Notes: generated by a model not told the origin, from the sequence alone. A stretch of 64,000 bases of DNA from Emydura subglobosa (GCA_007922225.1 ML680098.1:5377679-5441678); one strand, 5' to 3'. Numbered from the stretch's first letter, positions 33,991 through 46,746 are shown. Made by a program: numbers and translations.

Positions 33991-36645
33991 TTAAACCTTA
34001 GTTTCTGTCTGCTATTGTCTCAGCTGCCTTTCACAGGATGATGCTTGTAGATCCAAAGGTGGAATGAGATCATGATTTATAATTAACTTAATTAAAAATA
34101 GAAGTTGAATACCCTGAAAGTAGCAGGCAGGCTGGAAATCTGCTCTGTAAGTAACATCTTAGGAGGAAGCTAAACGACACCATTTAAACAAAATTAATCC
34201 AAAACAGCACAGTGAAGGAGCTGCAACTTCAAGGCAAGTACTTTTAAGTTTGTTTACAAACCAATAACACTAAACTTAATACATGCACTGGGCAGCATGA
34301 AATTAATCATAGGCAACTATGTGAGCGGTGGAACAACTGCAGCTTTACGCCATATTATGATTTGCATTGTCATTCTCAAAAACTGAAACATTTGTGAAGC
34401 TTTAGATTGCTTTCCAGTTCGATTCCCAGGAGAAGTAAAAGGATGAAAAGGATGATTAAAACTTAACATTGCTTTTCATTTTAGTCCAGAGAGGGCATTC
34501 CTAATTTAAATAGTATGTCCTGTAATAATGTCCTTCACAACATTTTATAAGGTTTTCCTGAGCTGTGTTGATGTTTATAAGAGATCTTTTCAGTGACTGA
34601 CTGAATATACAGGGGAAAAGGGATACTGATTATACACAAAATGCTGTCAAATTCACAAAGTAAATTGAAAAAAGAGAGAGAAAAAAATTTGGTAACTCCT
34701 TTCAATTATAATGATCTTAGGGGTTACTTAAAACCAAAGCAGAATTTTCAGAGAGAAATGTGATTTTTGCAATGACAGAATCCCTTGTAAATTGCAATCA
34801 TTGAGGACATGCACATTATAGGGCTGGGAATATGCAATTGAGAGCAAACAGCACAGAACTAGGAAACATTTAAATTAATTCCTGCTCAATACAGACCAGC
34901 AGACATTACTGTCTGGGCTAAGGGGACACTGTCTATCTAGGTATTTATAGCATGGCCCTCACTATGTAAGAATTTAAAGGACAACGTCAACTGAGCACAC
35001 AGGACATCATCTGCTTCTGTCAAGATAAAATCCTGGGGGAGATCATCCCCCTCGCCCCTGATCTATGCATGGAGGGCTCCTTTATATACAGATCTACTAT
35101 CTTCTGTGTAGAAGGGAACTCTTGACATTTTCGTGGTATTGCCCACTCTGTGCCACTCAGGTCTTTCAGAGCTCTCTCCATGCAGCCCTCACTGGGATAG
35201 GAGGAGGAGATGGAGCCACGGGCAGGGCCAGGGAGATGTAAATCATTCCCCCTCTAGCTCTGCGGAGTTTAGTCATAGAACCTGAAGCTGTTTTATCTTT
35301 ACTGTTACCCTCCTTGACCCTCACCAGGTGTCCCGGGGCACCCACGGATGAGGGCATGCCTGGTAGCAAGGTTCCAATGCAGCCAGACTGCTAGAGGCCA
35401 CAGCAGGTAAAAAGGAACAGGTCTCGATGCAGAAAGCTTTGGCCTCTGTCCTCACCATCTTCCACCTGTGGGATCTGCCCCTCTGGCTTTTTCCATGGAG
35501 GCCAAACTCCAAACCTGACCAGCCATAAGAGGGCAATTGCTGAGAGGGAAATGGGTCCTGGAGAGCACATTTGTTTTCATTTCTAATAACCTCGGGTTAT
35601 TAAAGTGACAAGCAAAGGCAGCCTTTAAAACGGTGTAAACACATGACTGCCCTTTTAAAAATAGAGATGGCTGCTGCTTCACTCCTCCCCTCTTCTCTTA
35701 GCTTCATGCTCTCTCTGATCTTTCTTTCACATCTTCCACCTGAAGGTTTCTCTTCAGTGTGGCTGCTTGCCTTTCTTTCAGAAGCAATATCCACTCTCCT
35801 TACTCAATGCCCCTGTTTTATGATTCCATTTTCCTGCTGTCTGCTAGGCAGGGAGCAGAAGTTGCAGGACTGGAGCTGCCTTTGAGGTGCAGGTAATTAT
35901 TATGTGCATCTGTTATATTGTGATCTGTGTCTCAACAGGTGGAAAGCATGCTGCTGCTCTGATAGATTTGCAGTGCTCTGCGTTCTTGGCTTCTCTTTAT
36001 TGTGAAGCTAGTTGTGTGCGGTTTCTAAAATAATAAACAGCCTTTCCACTACCACAAAACCCCCTGGTAAATATATTTTATCAGAATGAAATATTAAGGA
36101 TTTGAAGAGTTATTCATTGAAAGCAAAATATGAGCAGTAAGATTGGGGAAGGAATGGAAGACTGGTTTGCTTCCTCTCCCTGGGGCCTATGAAGGCAGCA
36201 GTGCCTGTACTTTAGAGTTGGATAGTGGGGAATTACTTAACCCAAAATGATGGAAACAATTCAATCTATCATAATATAGCATGAATGTTTCTCACATTAC
36301 ATATGTTTCCCATTCTACAGGCTATATTCTGCACAACTACATATGCACAACTCTCATCAACTTCAGGGCAAATTGTATCGGAGACCAAGATATGTCAGGC
36401 TGTCCTTCGAAAGCATCTCTACGGTTTAGCTGATGAGCACTCACACCTCTGTGCTAAGGACTGTGCACAGAGCTTGTCTGATTCCCAGTGGTGTAGTTCT
36501 CAGGGGTCCATACAAACATTTTATTTTCTGAGTTTTGCTTTGTGTTTCATCTACTAACTTGCCCAAAAACTCAGAATAAAACAGACAGAATTGCCAATTT
36601 TCATTTGGTTTGGGGCTCATAAGCCATTGAGTTTCCCATGGTTTG
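33991..36645. other. Repeat-poor stretch, no recognised gene
   Basis: 34050-34900 is AT-rich, with few repeat-like phrases and no foldbacks seen. This could be conserved non-coding sequence, but that cannot be judged from one genome. No exon supported. Confidence 0.4.
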
Positions 36646-36649
36646 GTGC

Positions 36650-36850
36650 AGAGCTGATTAAGAATTTTCAGAGAGAATGTTTTTCATCATAAAATGCTGT
36701 TTCGACAAATCTCCTGATTTTTTTTTGGGGTGGGGGGGGAGGAGGGGATTGAAAAGAGAAGTTTTGAAATTGTTAGAATATCCTCTGCTGACATTTTTTT
36801 TTTAAAGAAAATTTTAATATTCTGATTTAAAATAGCATTTTGTTTAGAAA
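36650..36850. repeat. AAATTT/TTTCG-type foldback, decayed, with G-rich insert
   Basis: GATTAAGAATTTTCAGAGAG and ATGTCAGATAATTTATAG flank alternating T-rich and A-rich phrases such as AAATGCTGTTTCGAC. A poly-T and poly-G tract (36719-36748) interrupts it. Confidence 0.45.
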
Positions 36851-37261
36851 TGTCAGATAATTTATAGTCAAAGTTAAAATAAAAAAGGCTTAATCGAAAT
36901 GCAATTTGACCAGGGAGGTTTAAATTCTTCCATATTCTCCAAAAAGATATGCGATAACACAGCTAAAAGAGGAGACCCTTTGCCCTGTGAGCAAATTAAC
37001 TTGGTCTGAATATCACTGTTGGCCTACAGATCTACATGAAGTCCCAAAATGAAGCTATGCTACAACTCTACTTGTAGTATATATTGGTAAATGAGATCAT
37101 TGCCTTTCCATTCTCATTCCAACTATTTCCCCCATAATCCCAGTTTTAAAAATATTTCAAATCAAGGGATGGACATATGCTTTAGTTGTTTTTTATCAAC
37201 ATTGTTCCACTTAAGATATTGATATATCTATTTATTTCTACATATGTATAGCTATTACAGG

Positions 37262-37360
37262 GGGCCAAATTCTGCTCTGTTACACCCTAGCAGTGCAACC
37301 CAACTGGCTTCCATAAGATTACATCGGTGTCACTGAGAGCCAGATTTGCCCGGAACATAC
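37262..37360. repeat. Foldback repeat (CCAAATTCTGCTC family)
   Basis: GGGGCCAAATTCTGCTCTGT at the left pairs with GAGCCAGATTTGCCCGG at the right. The interior is GTTACACCCTAGCAGTGCAA and ATCGGTGTCACTG. Same family as 53185-53285 and 19105-19190. Confidence 0.65.
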
Positions 37361-38329
37361 AGTACCATACCTTGATTGTCCCCAGAGTTTAGAACAATTC
37401 CAGTCCTGACTTAGACCCTAATTCTACAAGTTGCTTTACATGGGCAGACTCATCAGGCCCTTCTCTTGCTCACCAGATTGTTTAATAGCCTAGTTCTTAC
37501 TTGATTTATTATTAGTCACTAACATTTTATGATTACTTTTTTCACTGCTTTGCAATGGAAGTGATAGGCCTAGTGACCGTGTTGTTCAGTGCTATGCTCT
37601 GCCATGAAAAAGACTCTGGGCCAATTCCTTGGATCTTTCTCTGGTGCCTCAAGTTGCGAGCCTTGAGGAGGCACAACAATGACCTCCAAGATTGGATAAA
37701 TTTATGGTTTACACACAGAGTTAGAAACAAAAAACAATTCTCAAATGCTCTCCCTGAAAGATTGCAATGTCACACTACTTTATATCTTAAATGCAGAACC
37801 CTAGCACACAAGAACCAACAAACAGTGAGAAATAAAGCAGGCTGCTCCCCATGGCAGAGGGACAATTCAAGTCACCTTGCTCCAGGCTGGCTCTTTGCAG
37901 ACTGAACACTGAAGAACCAGGTCACACACTTCACTACAGAGCCCCTAGACTGTCAGCAGGACCAGGAAACCCCTGACTCAAAGTGATAGCTTGTCATTTT
38001 AACATAGTTTTCAATACACCACAATAAGCAGCTGACATCTCTTTGCTGTGATGCCTGTAGCCAGTCTAACAGCAGTCTCAATAGGCTCAGAACAAAGTCT
38101 CATCCAGCCCTCTGTGACTGAAGGGAGGTTACTGCAATGGGGGCCACAGGGACAAAGGGTACAAATGGAAGAGCAGCTTGAAGAGAACTCGCACAGAGCA
38201 TCACTAAAAGGAAACAACACTGAAAAAAATCAGGAGGGGTTTCTCTGTCAAACCACTTGTAAATACAGTTATAAAATGCATGGTCTAGGCTAACACTGCC
38301 TCCTCCAAATGTTAGAATGTCACAGGGGA
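37361..38329. other. No recognised gene
   Basis: The 116-codon frame at 37555-37905 has no recognisable domain. Two short foldback-like phrases occur at 37400-37460. Confidence 0.4.
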
Positions 38330-38460
38330 TCTAGTTATTATTTATTATATGTTCTGAGGTAGCTCCCAGGAGCCTCAGTCATAGCTCACGACCCCACTGT
38401 GCTAGGCACTGTACTTAACAGTCCTTGTGCCCACAGAACATATCAGCTAAGTAAAGACAA
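38330..38460 (-). repeat. tRNA-derived SINE tail fragment, reverse
   Basis: TTATTATTTATTATATGTTC, TAGCTCCCAGGAGCCTCAGT and CCACTGTGCTAGGCACTGTA are the tail segment of the SINE group seen at 15675-15910. The tRNA head is absent. Confidence 0.65.
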
Positions 38461-40055
38461 GAGAGAAGAACAAATGGGTACAGACAGTTGGAAGTACAAG
38501 ACGACAATTTGAAGTTAGTCTTTGAGATCATTCTGTAACCACATAAAACCTTGCTGTCATCAGTTTAACCACAGTTCCAGGCCACTTAGACCATTTATAT
38601 CTCACACAGAGACCACATAACATTCACTCTCATACACCACTGTAAGTGTGGTCAGAATTCAGATCCTTTTGCTCCAAAAACAGAGGTCCCTACCATTTAG
38701 GTTTACAGAGAATTTCCTTCAACTAAAGCAGCATTAGGGATTGTAGCCTCCTTAGGCCTCCAATCACTAGAGGGAGACATGCCCTTCAGACAGTTGGTCA
38801 TTGCATCCATTCGAATACAGTGGAACACTATCATATTAGCTGATACATTTGCCCCCAGCCTAATGATGCCTTTTTTTAAAAAAATGGCCAACTACTGTAG
38901 CTCTTAACACAGCTCTTTCAATAGGTATCATTCCTTTCCAGGGTAAATATTGTTCTTTTCTCCCTTTTGCTTGTACGTCTGTTATGTTTTGGATCATTTT
39001 TATTTTTAACTGTTAGTTATTTTAGAAATGTGGTAAGAATTGATCTATAATCAGGCTGATCTAAAACAGAAATATTTTGAATCCAGAGAACTAGCACAAA
39101 TGCTGGGATGAAAGTAACCCACAAGGCAAAAATCTGATCAGTTCCTACAACAGGCTTAAAAGTGAGATTTTACCATGATGGCAAAACAATTTGCATAGGT
39201 AGACTGGGATTTCATTTATTTCCTCTGTATTTTTTAGACAGAGAACCAGCAAATCCCAGTCTGTTCAAGCTCAGTTTGACCTTTGTACTAAATTACTGTA
39301 TTATTTTTAGTTCTCAAATGGTGCATTACTCTATACCCAGGCATCGGATTATAACCGGCCAGTATTTTAATGATTTAGGAGTGGTATCTTGGATTGCATG
39401 GGTAGCATGTGCATTTGGTCACTGTTATCAGAGAAGCCTTTATTGCTCCATACCAGTGAGCACTGAGACTGAAGAGTCTCAAATTCCAATAAGCTTTAGC
39501 TCATAAACCTGATTTAACAGGCGGTCAGGTTGGCACTCAGGCTCAGATCATAGCCCTTACTGTGGGAATAAAACAAAACAGCTGAATTGCTTCTGTCTGT
39601 TATAAGTCTCCCATAGTGAGAGGATTTCCATTCCTCTCTACTGTTCCGTTTCTACCTCACAATGGGCAGGGAGGTATCAACCTTTGCCATTCATCCATCC
39701 AGAAACCTGAATGACAGGATGTTGCTACAAGTGGGGAGCTCATCTCCTTGCCAGAAGAGGCCGGTGGAAGAAATGCACTGCTGGAACCACACTTCTGAAG
39801 GCTCTCTGCTATGCTGAATCTTGGCCTTTGCGAGGGACACTCATGCTGTTCGGATTAGCGGGAAGAGCGGTGAAGAGCCACTGAGAAAGCAAACTCAGAG
39901 GCAGTCACTGCATTGACTGCAGGCACATGCCTACTTTATGATGAGGTCCCACAGCAGCGGCAGCAGGAAAGAACAGAGAAGTTTCCCCAGTTCTGTCTGG
40001 GAAGGAGCCAGGAATCTTTGAGAGCAATACGTGGAGCTATGAGGTTTCAGTGCTC
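38461..40055. other. No recognised gene or repeat
   Basis: The 114-codon frame at 39162-39506 and the others here lack recognisable content. Confidence 0.4.
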
Positions 40056-40069
40056 GGGGGGGGGGGGGG
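40056..40069 (+). repeat. Poly-G run (14 G)
   Basis: Fourteen uninterrupted G, again followed by an A/G-rich stretch, as at 6416-6431. Confidence 0.9.
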
Positions 40070-40084
40070 AAGAGAGGTGTCACA

Positions 40085-40180
40085 TCTTCTTTGGTTTGAG
40101 TTTGGGTTTGCAAAACCCCAATTTCTTTCTGAACTTCAGGGTTAAATGAACCCAAAAACTCAAACCAAACCTCAGCCCAA
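40085..40180. repeat. Foldback fragment (GGTTTGAGTTTGGG)
   Basis: TTGGTTTGAGTTTGGGTTTG at the left pairs with ACCCAAAAACTCAAACCAAA at the right, giving a hairpin of about 80 bp. Confidence 0.55.
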
Positions 40181-40399
40181 AGCACCGTTTTGGCATGGGG
40201 GTCATATAGAAGCACCAACTTTCCCACAATTTGCACCTCAGACCCTAAACTGGCCAGGGTCCCTGGGAGATTGATGCAGCTTTGGACAAATCTGTCCCAA
40301 GTTTTGGACTTTGCCTGGATTCAGGTTTTACTACAAACATTTTGCAGCGCTCTGCCCTTGGCTCAGCTAATAACCTGTGGTCACATAACTGCTCATTGG

Positions 40400-40470
40400 T
40401 TCAGTTTCCTCATCTGTAAAATGGCAATAAAGCCTACCTCATAGGCTAAATTTAGTGATGACTGCCATAA
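40400..40470 (+). repeat. MIR-type SINE core/tail fragment
   Basis: TTCAGTTTCCTCATCTGTAA followed by AATGGCAATAAAGCCTACCT and CATAGG is the typical MIR-like core and 3' segment in forward orientation. Confidence 0.75.
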
Positions 40471-40856
40471 AATGCCAATTCTTAACCTACTCACTGTCAA
40501 CCTCCCGCAGTTTCCTTTAATTCCTCCTACCCCCCAACACACTACATTTAAAAACCTCCCTTCCGTGTCAATACAGAGATACCCAAGTCATCCTTCTCCT
40601 GAAGCTCATAGCACAGAACTACTGGTACACTACAACTCACAGCAAAGGCTATGGGTCAGGAACTGAGGGCAGCAATGCTGAAGATAGCCCTAAAGAAACA
40701 GACAAGGCAGGAAGCAACTTGCTGAGTGTCTCTCACCTGCTAGTAATGACCTTAACAGACAGGACAGTTAGCCCCTTGTCTTTTGAAAATTTTTTACAGG
40801 GCTTCTCTGCAAGAATACCCAAAACAAACACTGTCTGCTAATAAGATGGTGTACAT

Positions 40857-41354
40857 CCTGGGTTCTCCAACTGGGGGTCACAACTCCCAGCAGGGATGCA
40901 AATAAATGTCATGTGAACAAGCAACCAGTGGTCACAACACTTACTAATTGAGACAGCGGGAGGTCCCAGCTAGATGAGAGAGACCTATCTAGGGGCAGAG
41001 GATACATCAACCCATCTAGATATTTGCTTAGCTTTACTACAGGCTACATAAAAAGCACTAGGGAAGTCAATACAAACTAAAATTTCATACAGACAATGAC
41101 TTGTTTATATTGCTCTATATACTATACACTGAAATGTCAGTAGAATATTTATATTCCTATTGATGTATTTTATAATTCTATGGTAAAAATGAGAAAGTCA
41201 GCAATTTTTCAATAATAGTGTGCTGTGACACTTTTCTATTTTTATATCTGATTTTTGTAAGCAAGTAGTTTTTATGCAAGGTGGAACTTGGGATACACAA
41301 GAAAATCAGACTCCTGAAAGAGGTACAGTGGTCTGGAAAGGTTGAGAGCCACTG
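40857..41354. mobile_element. Non-autonomous hAT element, decayed
   Basis: The left end CCTGGGTTCTCCAACTGGGG and the right end AGGTTGAGAGCCACTG are diverged inverted copies of a CAGNGGTTCTCAA-type hAT end. Near the left end GGGGTCACAACTCCCAGC matches the usual subterminal content. Flanks GTGTACAT and GTGCAAGT agree at 5 of 8 positions, compatible with an old 8-bp duplication but not proof. The 498-bp body is AT-rich and non-coding. Confidence 0.65.
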
Positions 41355-41524
41355 GTGCAAGTGAAACGAAGCTATCTAGTCACTTGCAGTTCAAAACAAA
41401 AATCAAAATGACACATTTCTTCTACGAGGTAAGAGTAGTTGTATTCCTTACAGGAGGCCAATGGAAATTTATTCTAGCATTACACTCACAAGATTGACGG
41501 GCTGGATGAGAGAATCACTTTGGA

Positions 41525-41650
41525 AAATAGCAAGGCCTGATTTTGACCCTGCTCATGCTTATGTAAATTGGAAGTAATGCCATCAGAGACACTATAGTTA
41601 CCCATGTAAAACCTGCGTACAGGAGGTGAGTTCAGAATCTGACTCTACAG
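41525..41650. repeat. Foldback fragment
   Basis: GGCCTGATTTTGACCCTGCT at the left and GAGTTCAGAATCTGACTCTA at the right, with internal ATGTAAATTGGAAGTAATGC. Loose member of the foldback class at 53185-53285. Confidence 0.4.
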
Positions 41651-44036
41651 GGAGAGCCAAATATGAAGCAAGCATCTCTTCAAGTGGAAGTCTTGAAAGC
41701 AGGAAGAGTAAATGTTCTAGCTGAATTGTACAGTTTCAAACTATTTGGCTCATTGAGATAAGCATTCTATATTTGGGGGAGCATCTAAATTAGAGGTGAG
41801 CCTCAATGAACTGAGATCCAAACCTTCTCCAAGCGTGGGGATATTTGCATGTTTGGAGTCAGTAGTAGGAGGACATACTAGCCATGACATTTGGATATGG
41901 ATGCAAATTTCCCAAAGTTCAAGGAGATGGAACTGGAGCTGGGATGCCAAACCACAACTCTCAATCTTTTCAGGCTTTTGCCACTCTAGGGGCAATGTGT
42001 AAAATGTCAGCTTGGACAAGGACTGATTTGCCTTGCAAAAACAGTGAAAACAGAGGCTCTCCCACTTCTGACAGAGTGTGAGTATTCCTCAGGTTTCACC
42101 TCCATGAGGTTGTGACCCATAATTCACCAATGGCATCACTCCAGTAATGGAAGAAGACGTAGGGTAGGCAGGACTTGGGCAGGCATTCACCATCATGACC
42201 TCCTACAGATTTAAAGAAACAGTGCACCACACATCCTTACAGCATCCATGCGTTTTTTCCTGCAAGAGAGGCCAATAACACTAACTGAACAATTCAATGA
42301 AATTCTCAGAGATTACTCAGTTGTAGTCTAAATATTTAATGCAACAATGTGGCAGCCCACACAGGGGTCATATTATCCATTTTATCAGAGTCCAAAACCA
42401 AGACCCACAGAAAACTCAGAGCAGAGTAGCAGAGCAAGCAAAACTCTGGGTTTTAAACTTAAAATGGCAGCACATACCTCTACTAACCCCACAATCGCAC
42501 AGAAGTCAGCCTCCCTAAATACACAAAGTTTGTCTGGAGGGCCAATTTAGGTGAAGGGCATGAATTATGGACTATAGCTATGATCAAACCTATGAAAGGT
42601 AGGCTCCTCACTTTTAGTCGTTTGAGATACCAGCATCTGAGCTGGGCAGGGTAGACGTCGTTCACTGTCACACTTTTCATGCAGACTGAAGTGCTGTGCA
42701 GATAAAATGTTTGTGATTCCTGAATCACTAACAGTTTCTATTTGGAGTTTTGTGCTGCTGTGCGTGACTACAGTATCTGATCACCTTCCACATAAAGCTG
42801 ACTTCCAGGAATATCTGGTTCCTCTCCCACTTCAGGTAAAGCTAGGCTGGGCTAGGATTTTTTTAATTTAATTTAGTTTTTAAAGAAGGGTGGTTTGAAG
42901 TTGTGAATGTCACTCTGGATGTGGTATAAAAGTTTTCTTAAAGAGGAAGCAAGTACAGCATTTCCTAAATGTGAGCAGACTACATTCATCTACTCTCCTC
43001 CAGAAGCTCATTCCAAAGCCAGATCCTCTGAACCAAGGATACGTTTTCACCCGGTTCTCACACGCTTCCGCCTGGGCCTGGTCCCTGAGGGGTACAACTG
43101 TCCTGGGGGTTGAGGGAAAGAAAGGCAGTGTGTAACACGGCTGGGTGCTGATCCATTCCTGGCTTCGAAGACTGTGACCAAAGCCTTAAACTGTGAGCAG
43201 AAGCTGACGGGGAGCCTGTGGGGTGTCTGGAGCATGGGCTTGATGTGCTCATGGTGACCTAAATCACAGAGGAGGTGGCAGATGGATTTTGGACCAGCTG
43301 GAGCCTTTGGATGGTTTCACATTCACAATCACCACATCTGAAGCTGTGCCAGAGCCGAATCAGTTCACTTTGCTGTTCAGATTGATGGGAGTGGAGGGAG
43401 CTAAGCAGGTCCCTGAATCAGGGCCCTGTTGGGATGCATGTGCAGTCATAACAGTTTCTTATAGAGTGCAATCTTGCAGCCGTTCTCCTGTACTTGCTTT
43501 GCCAAAAATCCAACCGTCTTCAATGGGCTGAGGGGGGATTGACTGCAGGATTTGGCCCAGGCTGCTTCCTTCATTTGCCTGCCAAGAGCTAAGTTCAGGC
43601 CCTCGGGGTTCTGTGTTTCTTGTACTCCAGCTGATGACCTCATGAACACCTAGCACAGGGGAGGAACACAGCTCCCTGCACAGCTTTAAATGTTTGTGTT
43701 TCCCTGCAAATGCCAATGGCATCATTGACACCTAAGGGCCTGACCTCCGGTCTTGGCAGGTAAAAGCCTTTCGGGTCACTTTACATTGGGGTTCCTGCTC
43801 TTGATGAATATTTATTTAATGATAGCTCGATGGCTGTAATTAAAGTTACTGTAAAGCACAGTCTAAAATGCACTAGTAATAAATTCTTAATAGCTGATGC
43901 TATAACAAGCCGTTACAAAAAATACATCGTAATGTGCAGATTGTTAACACAAAGTCTGGGCCTGTTTAATACAGGGCTTTAAATAGTTACAATGCATGCT
44001 ATTAAAGTGACACATAAAATTCGTAACTAGTAAATA
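41651..44036. other. No recognised gene or repeat
   Basis: Short overlapping frames at 41800-42080 and 43045-43250 are mutual shadows. A foldback-like AACTGAGATCCAAACC phrase lies near 41811. No splice-bounded exon with recognisable content. Confidence 0.4.
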
Positions 44037-44164
44037 AAGGGCCCAATTCAGCAACAAAATATTTCCAGGTTGCAGGGGTGCATAAGCCATGGAAAATTGA
44101 GTTGTCTGTGTTCGCCTTCTGCCATGCTCCCCATGGCTATCTGCTGTGCAGTGAACTGGGCCCA
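44037..44164. repeat. Foldback repeat (GGGCCCAATTCAGC)
   Basis: GGGCCCAATTCAGCAACAAA at the left pairs with GCAGTGAACTGGGCCCA at the right. Inner arms CATAAGCCATGG and CCCCATGGCTATC also pair. Non-coding hairpin element. Confidence 0.6.
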
Positions 44165-44221
44165 AATGAGCTACTCTTATAAGAAAGGGAAGTGTTCCTA
44201 CCACTTCTAAGTAACAGATCA

Positions 44222-44330
44222 GACACCTGATTCTGCAAACCCTTGCTCACGTGTAGGCTTTGCACAAGGCGTCTCACTGAAGTCTGTGGGAATGCTCACA
44301 AGAGTAAGGATTTGCAGGACTGGGCCCTAT
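44222..44330. repeat. Foldback repeat (GATTCTGCAAACCCTTGCTC)
   Basis: The left phrase GATTCTGCAAACCCTTGCTC pairs with GAGTAAGGATTTGCAGGACT at the right. The centre holds CACTGAAGTCTGTGGGAA, shared with other foldbacks. Confidence 0.65.
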
Positions 44331-44419
44331 TATGCTTAGCATACCCATATAAATCATCTTAATTCAATGCCTCAGCAAAGAGGGTCTGGTGTCCTTTTCC
44401 AACCCAGTTCACTCATGTA

Positions 44420-44750
44420 CAGTAGAACCTCAGAGTTATGAACATCAGAGTTACGATCTGACCAGTCGACCACACACCACATTTGGAACCACAAGTACAC
44501 AAGCAGGCAGCCGCAGAGAGAGAGAAATAAAGAGCAAATAAGTACGGTACCATGTTAAATGTAAACACTAAAAAAAAGGGAAAGCAGCATTTTTCTTCTG
44601 CATATAGTAGTGTTTCAAAGCTGTATTAAGTCAATGTTCAGGTGTAAACTTTTGAAAGAACACCCATAACGTTTTATTCATAGTTATCAACATTTAATAG
44701 TTACAAACAACCTCCATTCCCGAGCTGATCGTCATTCTGAGGTTCAACTG
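44420..44750. mobile_element. TA-flanked pogo/Tc1-like MITE
   Basis: The left end CAGTAGAACCTCAGAGTTA pairs with the inverted right end TCATTCTGAGGTTCAACTG (first 14 bases match but one). Both sides carry TA (44418-44419 and 44751-44752), the target duplication of the Tc1/mariner/pogo group. The 331-bp body contains ACTTTTGAAAGAACACCCAT and poly-A tracts but no transposase frame. The end style CAGTNGAACCTC resembles Tigger/pogo MITEs in my memory. First member of a cluster of DNA elements running to 46060. Confidence 0.8.
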
Positions 44751-44773
44751 TATTCATCAGACACCAGCCCAAA

Positions 44774-44989
44774 AACACACCCCTGAGCGACAGAAGTTAC
44801 ACCACCAGAAGCACTGGCGTGGAAGCTCTCCCGCCAACATAGCTACCACCTCTTGTGGAGGTGGTTTTATTATACCGGGAGAGCTCTCTCCCGTCAGCAT
44901 AGAGCGGCTACACGAGCAGTCTTACAGTGGCACAGCTGCATTGGTACAGCTGTAGCACTCTAAACTCTGTAGTGTGGACCTGGCCATAG
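44774..44989. mobile_element. hAT-type foldback MITE, left-truncated
   Basis: Phrases CACCCCTGAGCGACAGAAGT, CTCTCCCGCCAACATAGCTA, GGGAGAGCTCTCTCCCGTCA and AGAGCGGCTACACGAGCAGT are in an order I associate with a common turtle foldback element. The right end is AGTGTGGACCTGGCCATAG. The expected left terminal repeat is missing, so the element starts inside its left arm. The central GGGAGAGCTCTCTCCC is itself a perfect palindrome. Non-coding. Confidence 0.65.
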
Positions 44990-45639
44990 TTTCAATATCA
45001 CCTACATTACCTAATGAAACCATGTTTTAACAGTGGCAGGCAACAGCATTTTGTAGCCATGCCAACAGATGGAATGCTCACCATGGCAGGTAAGAAGGAA
45101 ATGGCGCTGTGATTGGAACATTGCTCTCCCAAGCCAGAAAAGGTCAGGGGGAGGAGAAGTTCCATCTGCTTTTAGCAGAAAAGCAACAGCTGTGTCCCCC
45201 AAATTTTAATCCCTGACCGTGCCCTTCAGTGCAGTCAGAGCTGCAGTGCAGGCAACATCTTTGCTCAGCCCATTTCCACTTAAAAAAGCAGGGAGATCAA
45301 CAGTCGCAGCCAGCCTTTGCAATTTACCACACTATTACCGCACATTAGAGTGAATTCTCTCCACATCTCCCCTTCAGTGACTACATCTAATACTCATCAG
45401 TAGAAATACAGCAACTAGCTGCTCTCAGCAGAACATTTGATACTGTATCTATAGAACAACATAGACCCATCTGAAAGCACTTGCTGTCTTATCTCTTGCA
45501 ACATTCAAGATCCCTGGGTATGATCCCAGCTGACTGGCCCACAGAATCATTGGGAGGGGGAGTCAGGTCGGGGACAGGTCATACGAGAGGCATGGTTTAC
45601 AGAAGGGCTGTGAATCCACAACTCCAGCTAAAGTCAATG

Positions 45640-45680
45640 TGAGCTATGGTGAGCTCAGCACCTCTGGAAATCAGGCCAGA
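45640..45680. repeat. Fragment of CAGCACCTCTGGAAATCAGG foldback
   Basis: Short fragment related to 9455-9600. Confidence 0.35.
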
Positions 45681-45765
45681 TAATGATGCCCTTATTGACA
45701 TTCAGGTAGTGCCTTACTCCATCAATGCTTCCACTGCATTCAGCAGGACGTCACATGGAGTAAGG

Positions 45766-46060
45766 CAGTGATACTCAGCCTAAGACTCGGGAGCCACAAG
45801 TGGCTCTTTAATATGCCTCGTGAGGCTCTTTGCAACACAAGATATTAAAACATGGTGTGATTTAATTATTAACCATTCTAAGCTATTAACCAGTCAGGAG
45901 GCTTTTACTATGTTATTAACCAATTGTAGAATACTTGGTCATTTTGTCATTTTGCTGTGAGAATTTTAGAGACAGTAAATGAAACAACAAATTCGTGCTG
46001 CTATGGCTCTTTTGGGTAATTTTGATCGCTAATTTGGCTCCTGAGTTCTGAATAACACTG
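45766..46060. mobile_element. Non-autonomous hAT element with 8-bp target duplication
   Basis: The left end CAGTGATACTCAG and the inverted right end (CTGAATAACACTG) agree at 11 of 13 positions. The flanks GAGTAAGG and AAGTAAGG match at 7 of 8 positions, the hallmark 8-bp hAT duplication. Near the left end is GCCACAAGTGGCTCTTTAAT and near the right end TGGCTCTTTTGGGTAAT, subterminal repeats in direct orientation. The 295-bp body is AT-rich (ATTATTAACCA repeated) and non-coding. Confidence 0.85.
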
Positions 46061-46746
46061 AAGTAAGGGCTACTCAGTGTGAGTAAGGGTATTCCAATCT
46101 AGCCCTGTATTGGGACAGGTCACTTGGTACAACTACAGTATCCAAGGAGAAGACAGGCAAATGTTTCACTCTCATCTAAGCAACTCAAAAGTATGTTGGG
46201 TGAAGATGGATCTAGCTCACATCCCTCCAAACATAGGTACCACATTGTACTGTGAAGAACAGGTCACGGAACCGGATTCTGCAGACACACCGGAGCATGT
46301 GGTCACCTTACACACAACATACAGCTGGTGCTAAATTTGCCAATCTGGGAGTCCCTGCTAAATTTGGAAATGCTATTCAGATTACATCGTCCAGCTGCTG
46401 GAGAGATTTTCTTACAGACAGTTGGCTGCTCAAATACCTTGTGCATCTCTGGAAACTGCCGGTGTCTCAGCTTTCAAATACAGCCAGTCCTATCTCAATC
46501 ATCACTGTCGTTGATTCACACTGTGTCTATCCCATAGCACTCCCAGCAATCGATAAATTATGGCTCCAGAGAGACTATCGGGTTAAACAGCAAGAAGGAA
46601 GAATGATGACTGTAATACTTGTCATGCGGAGACATAACAGACGAAGTACAAAAACTTTCCTCAAACATATGTTATCATGGAATAATCTTTCCAGGGGATA
46701 GGTTTTCTGAAAAGCATTTGTGACTTTCCAAGACATAATTGTTAGC

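Noticed and set aside
46252..46701. 149-codon forward frame, the longest in the window
   Set aside because: No domain recognised. It lies between a hAT element and a Penelope-like element, with a competing frame in another phase, and codon content looks random.
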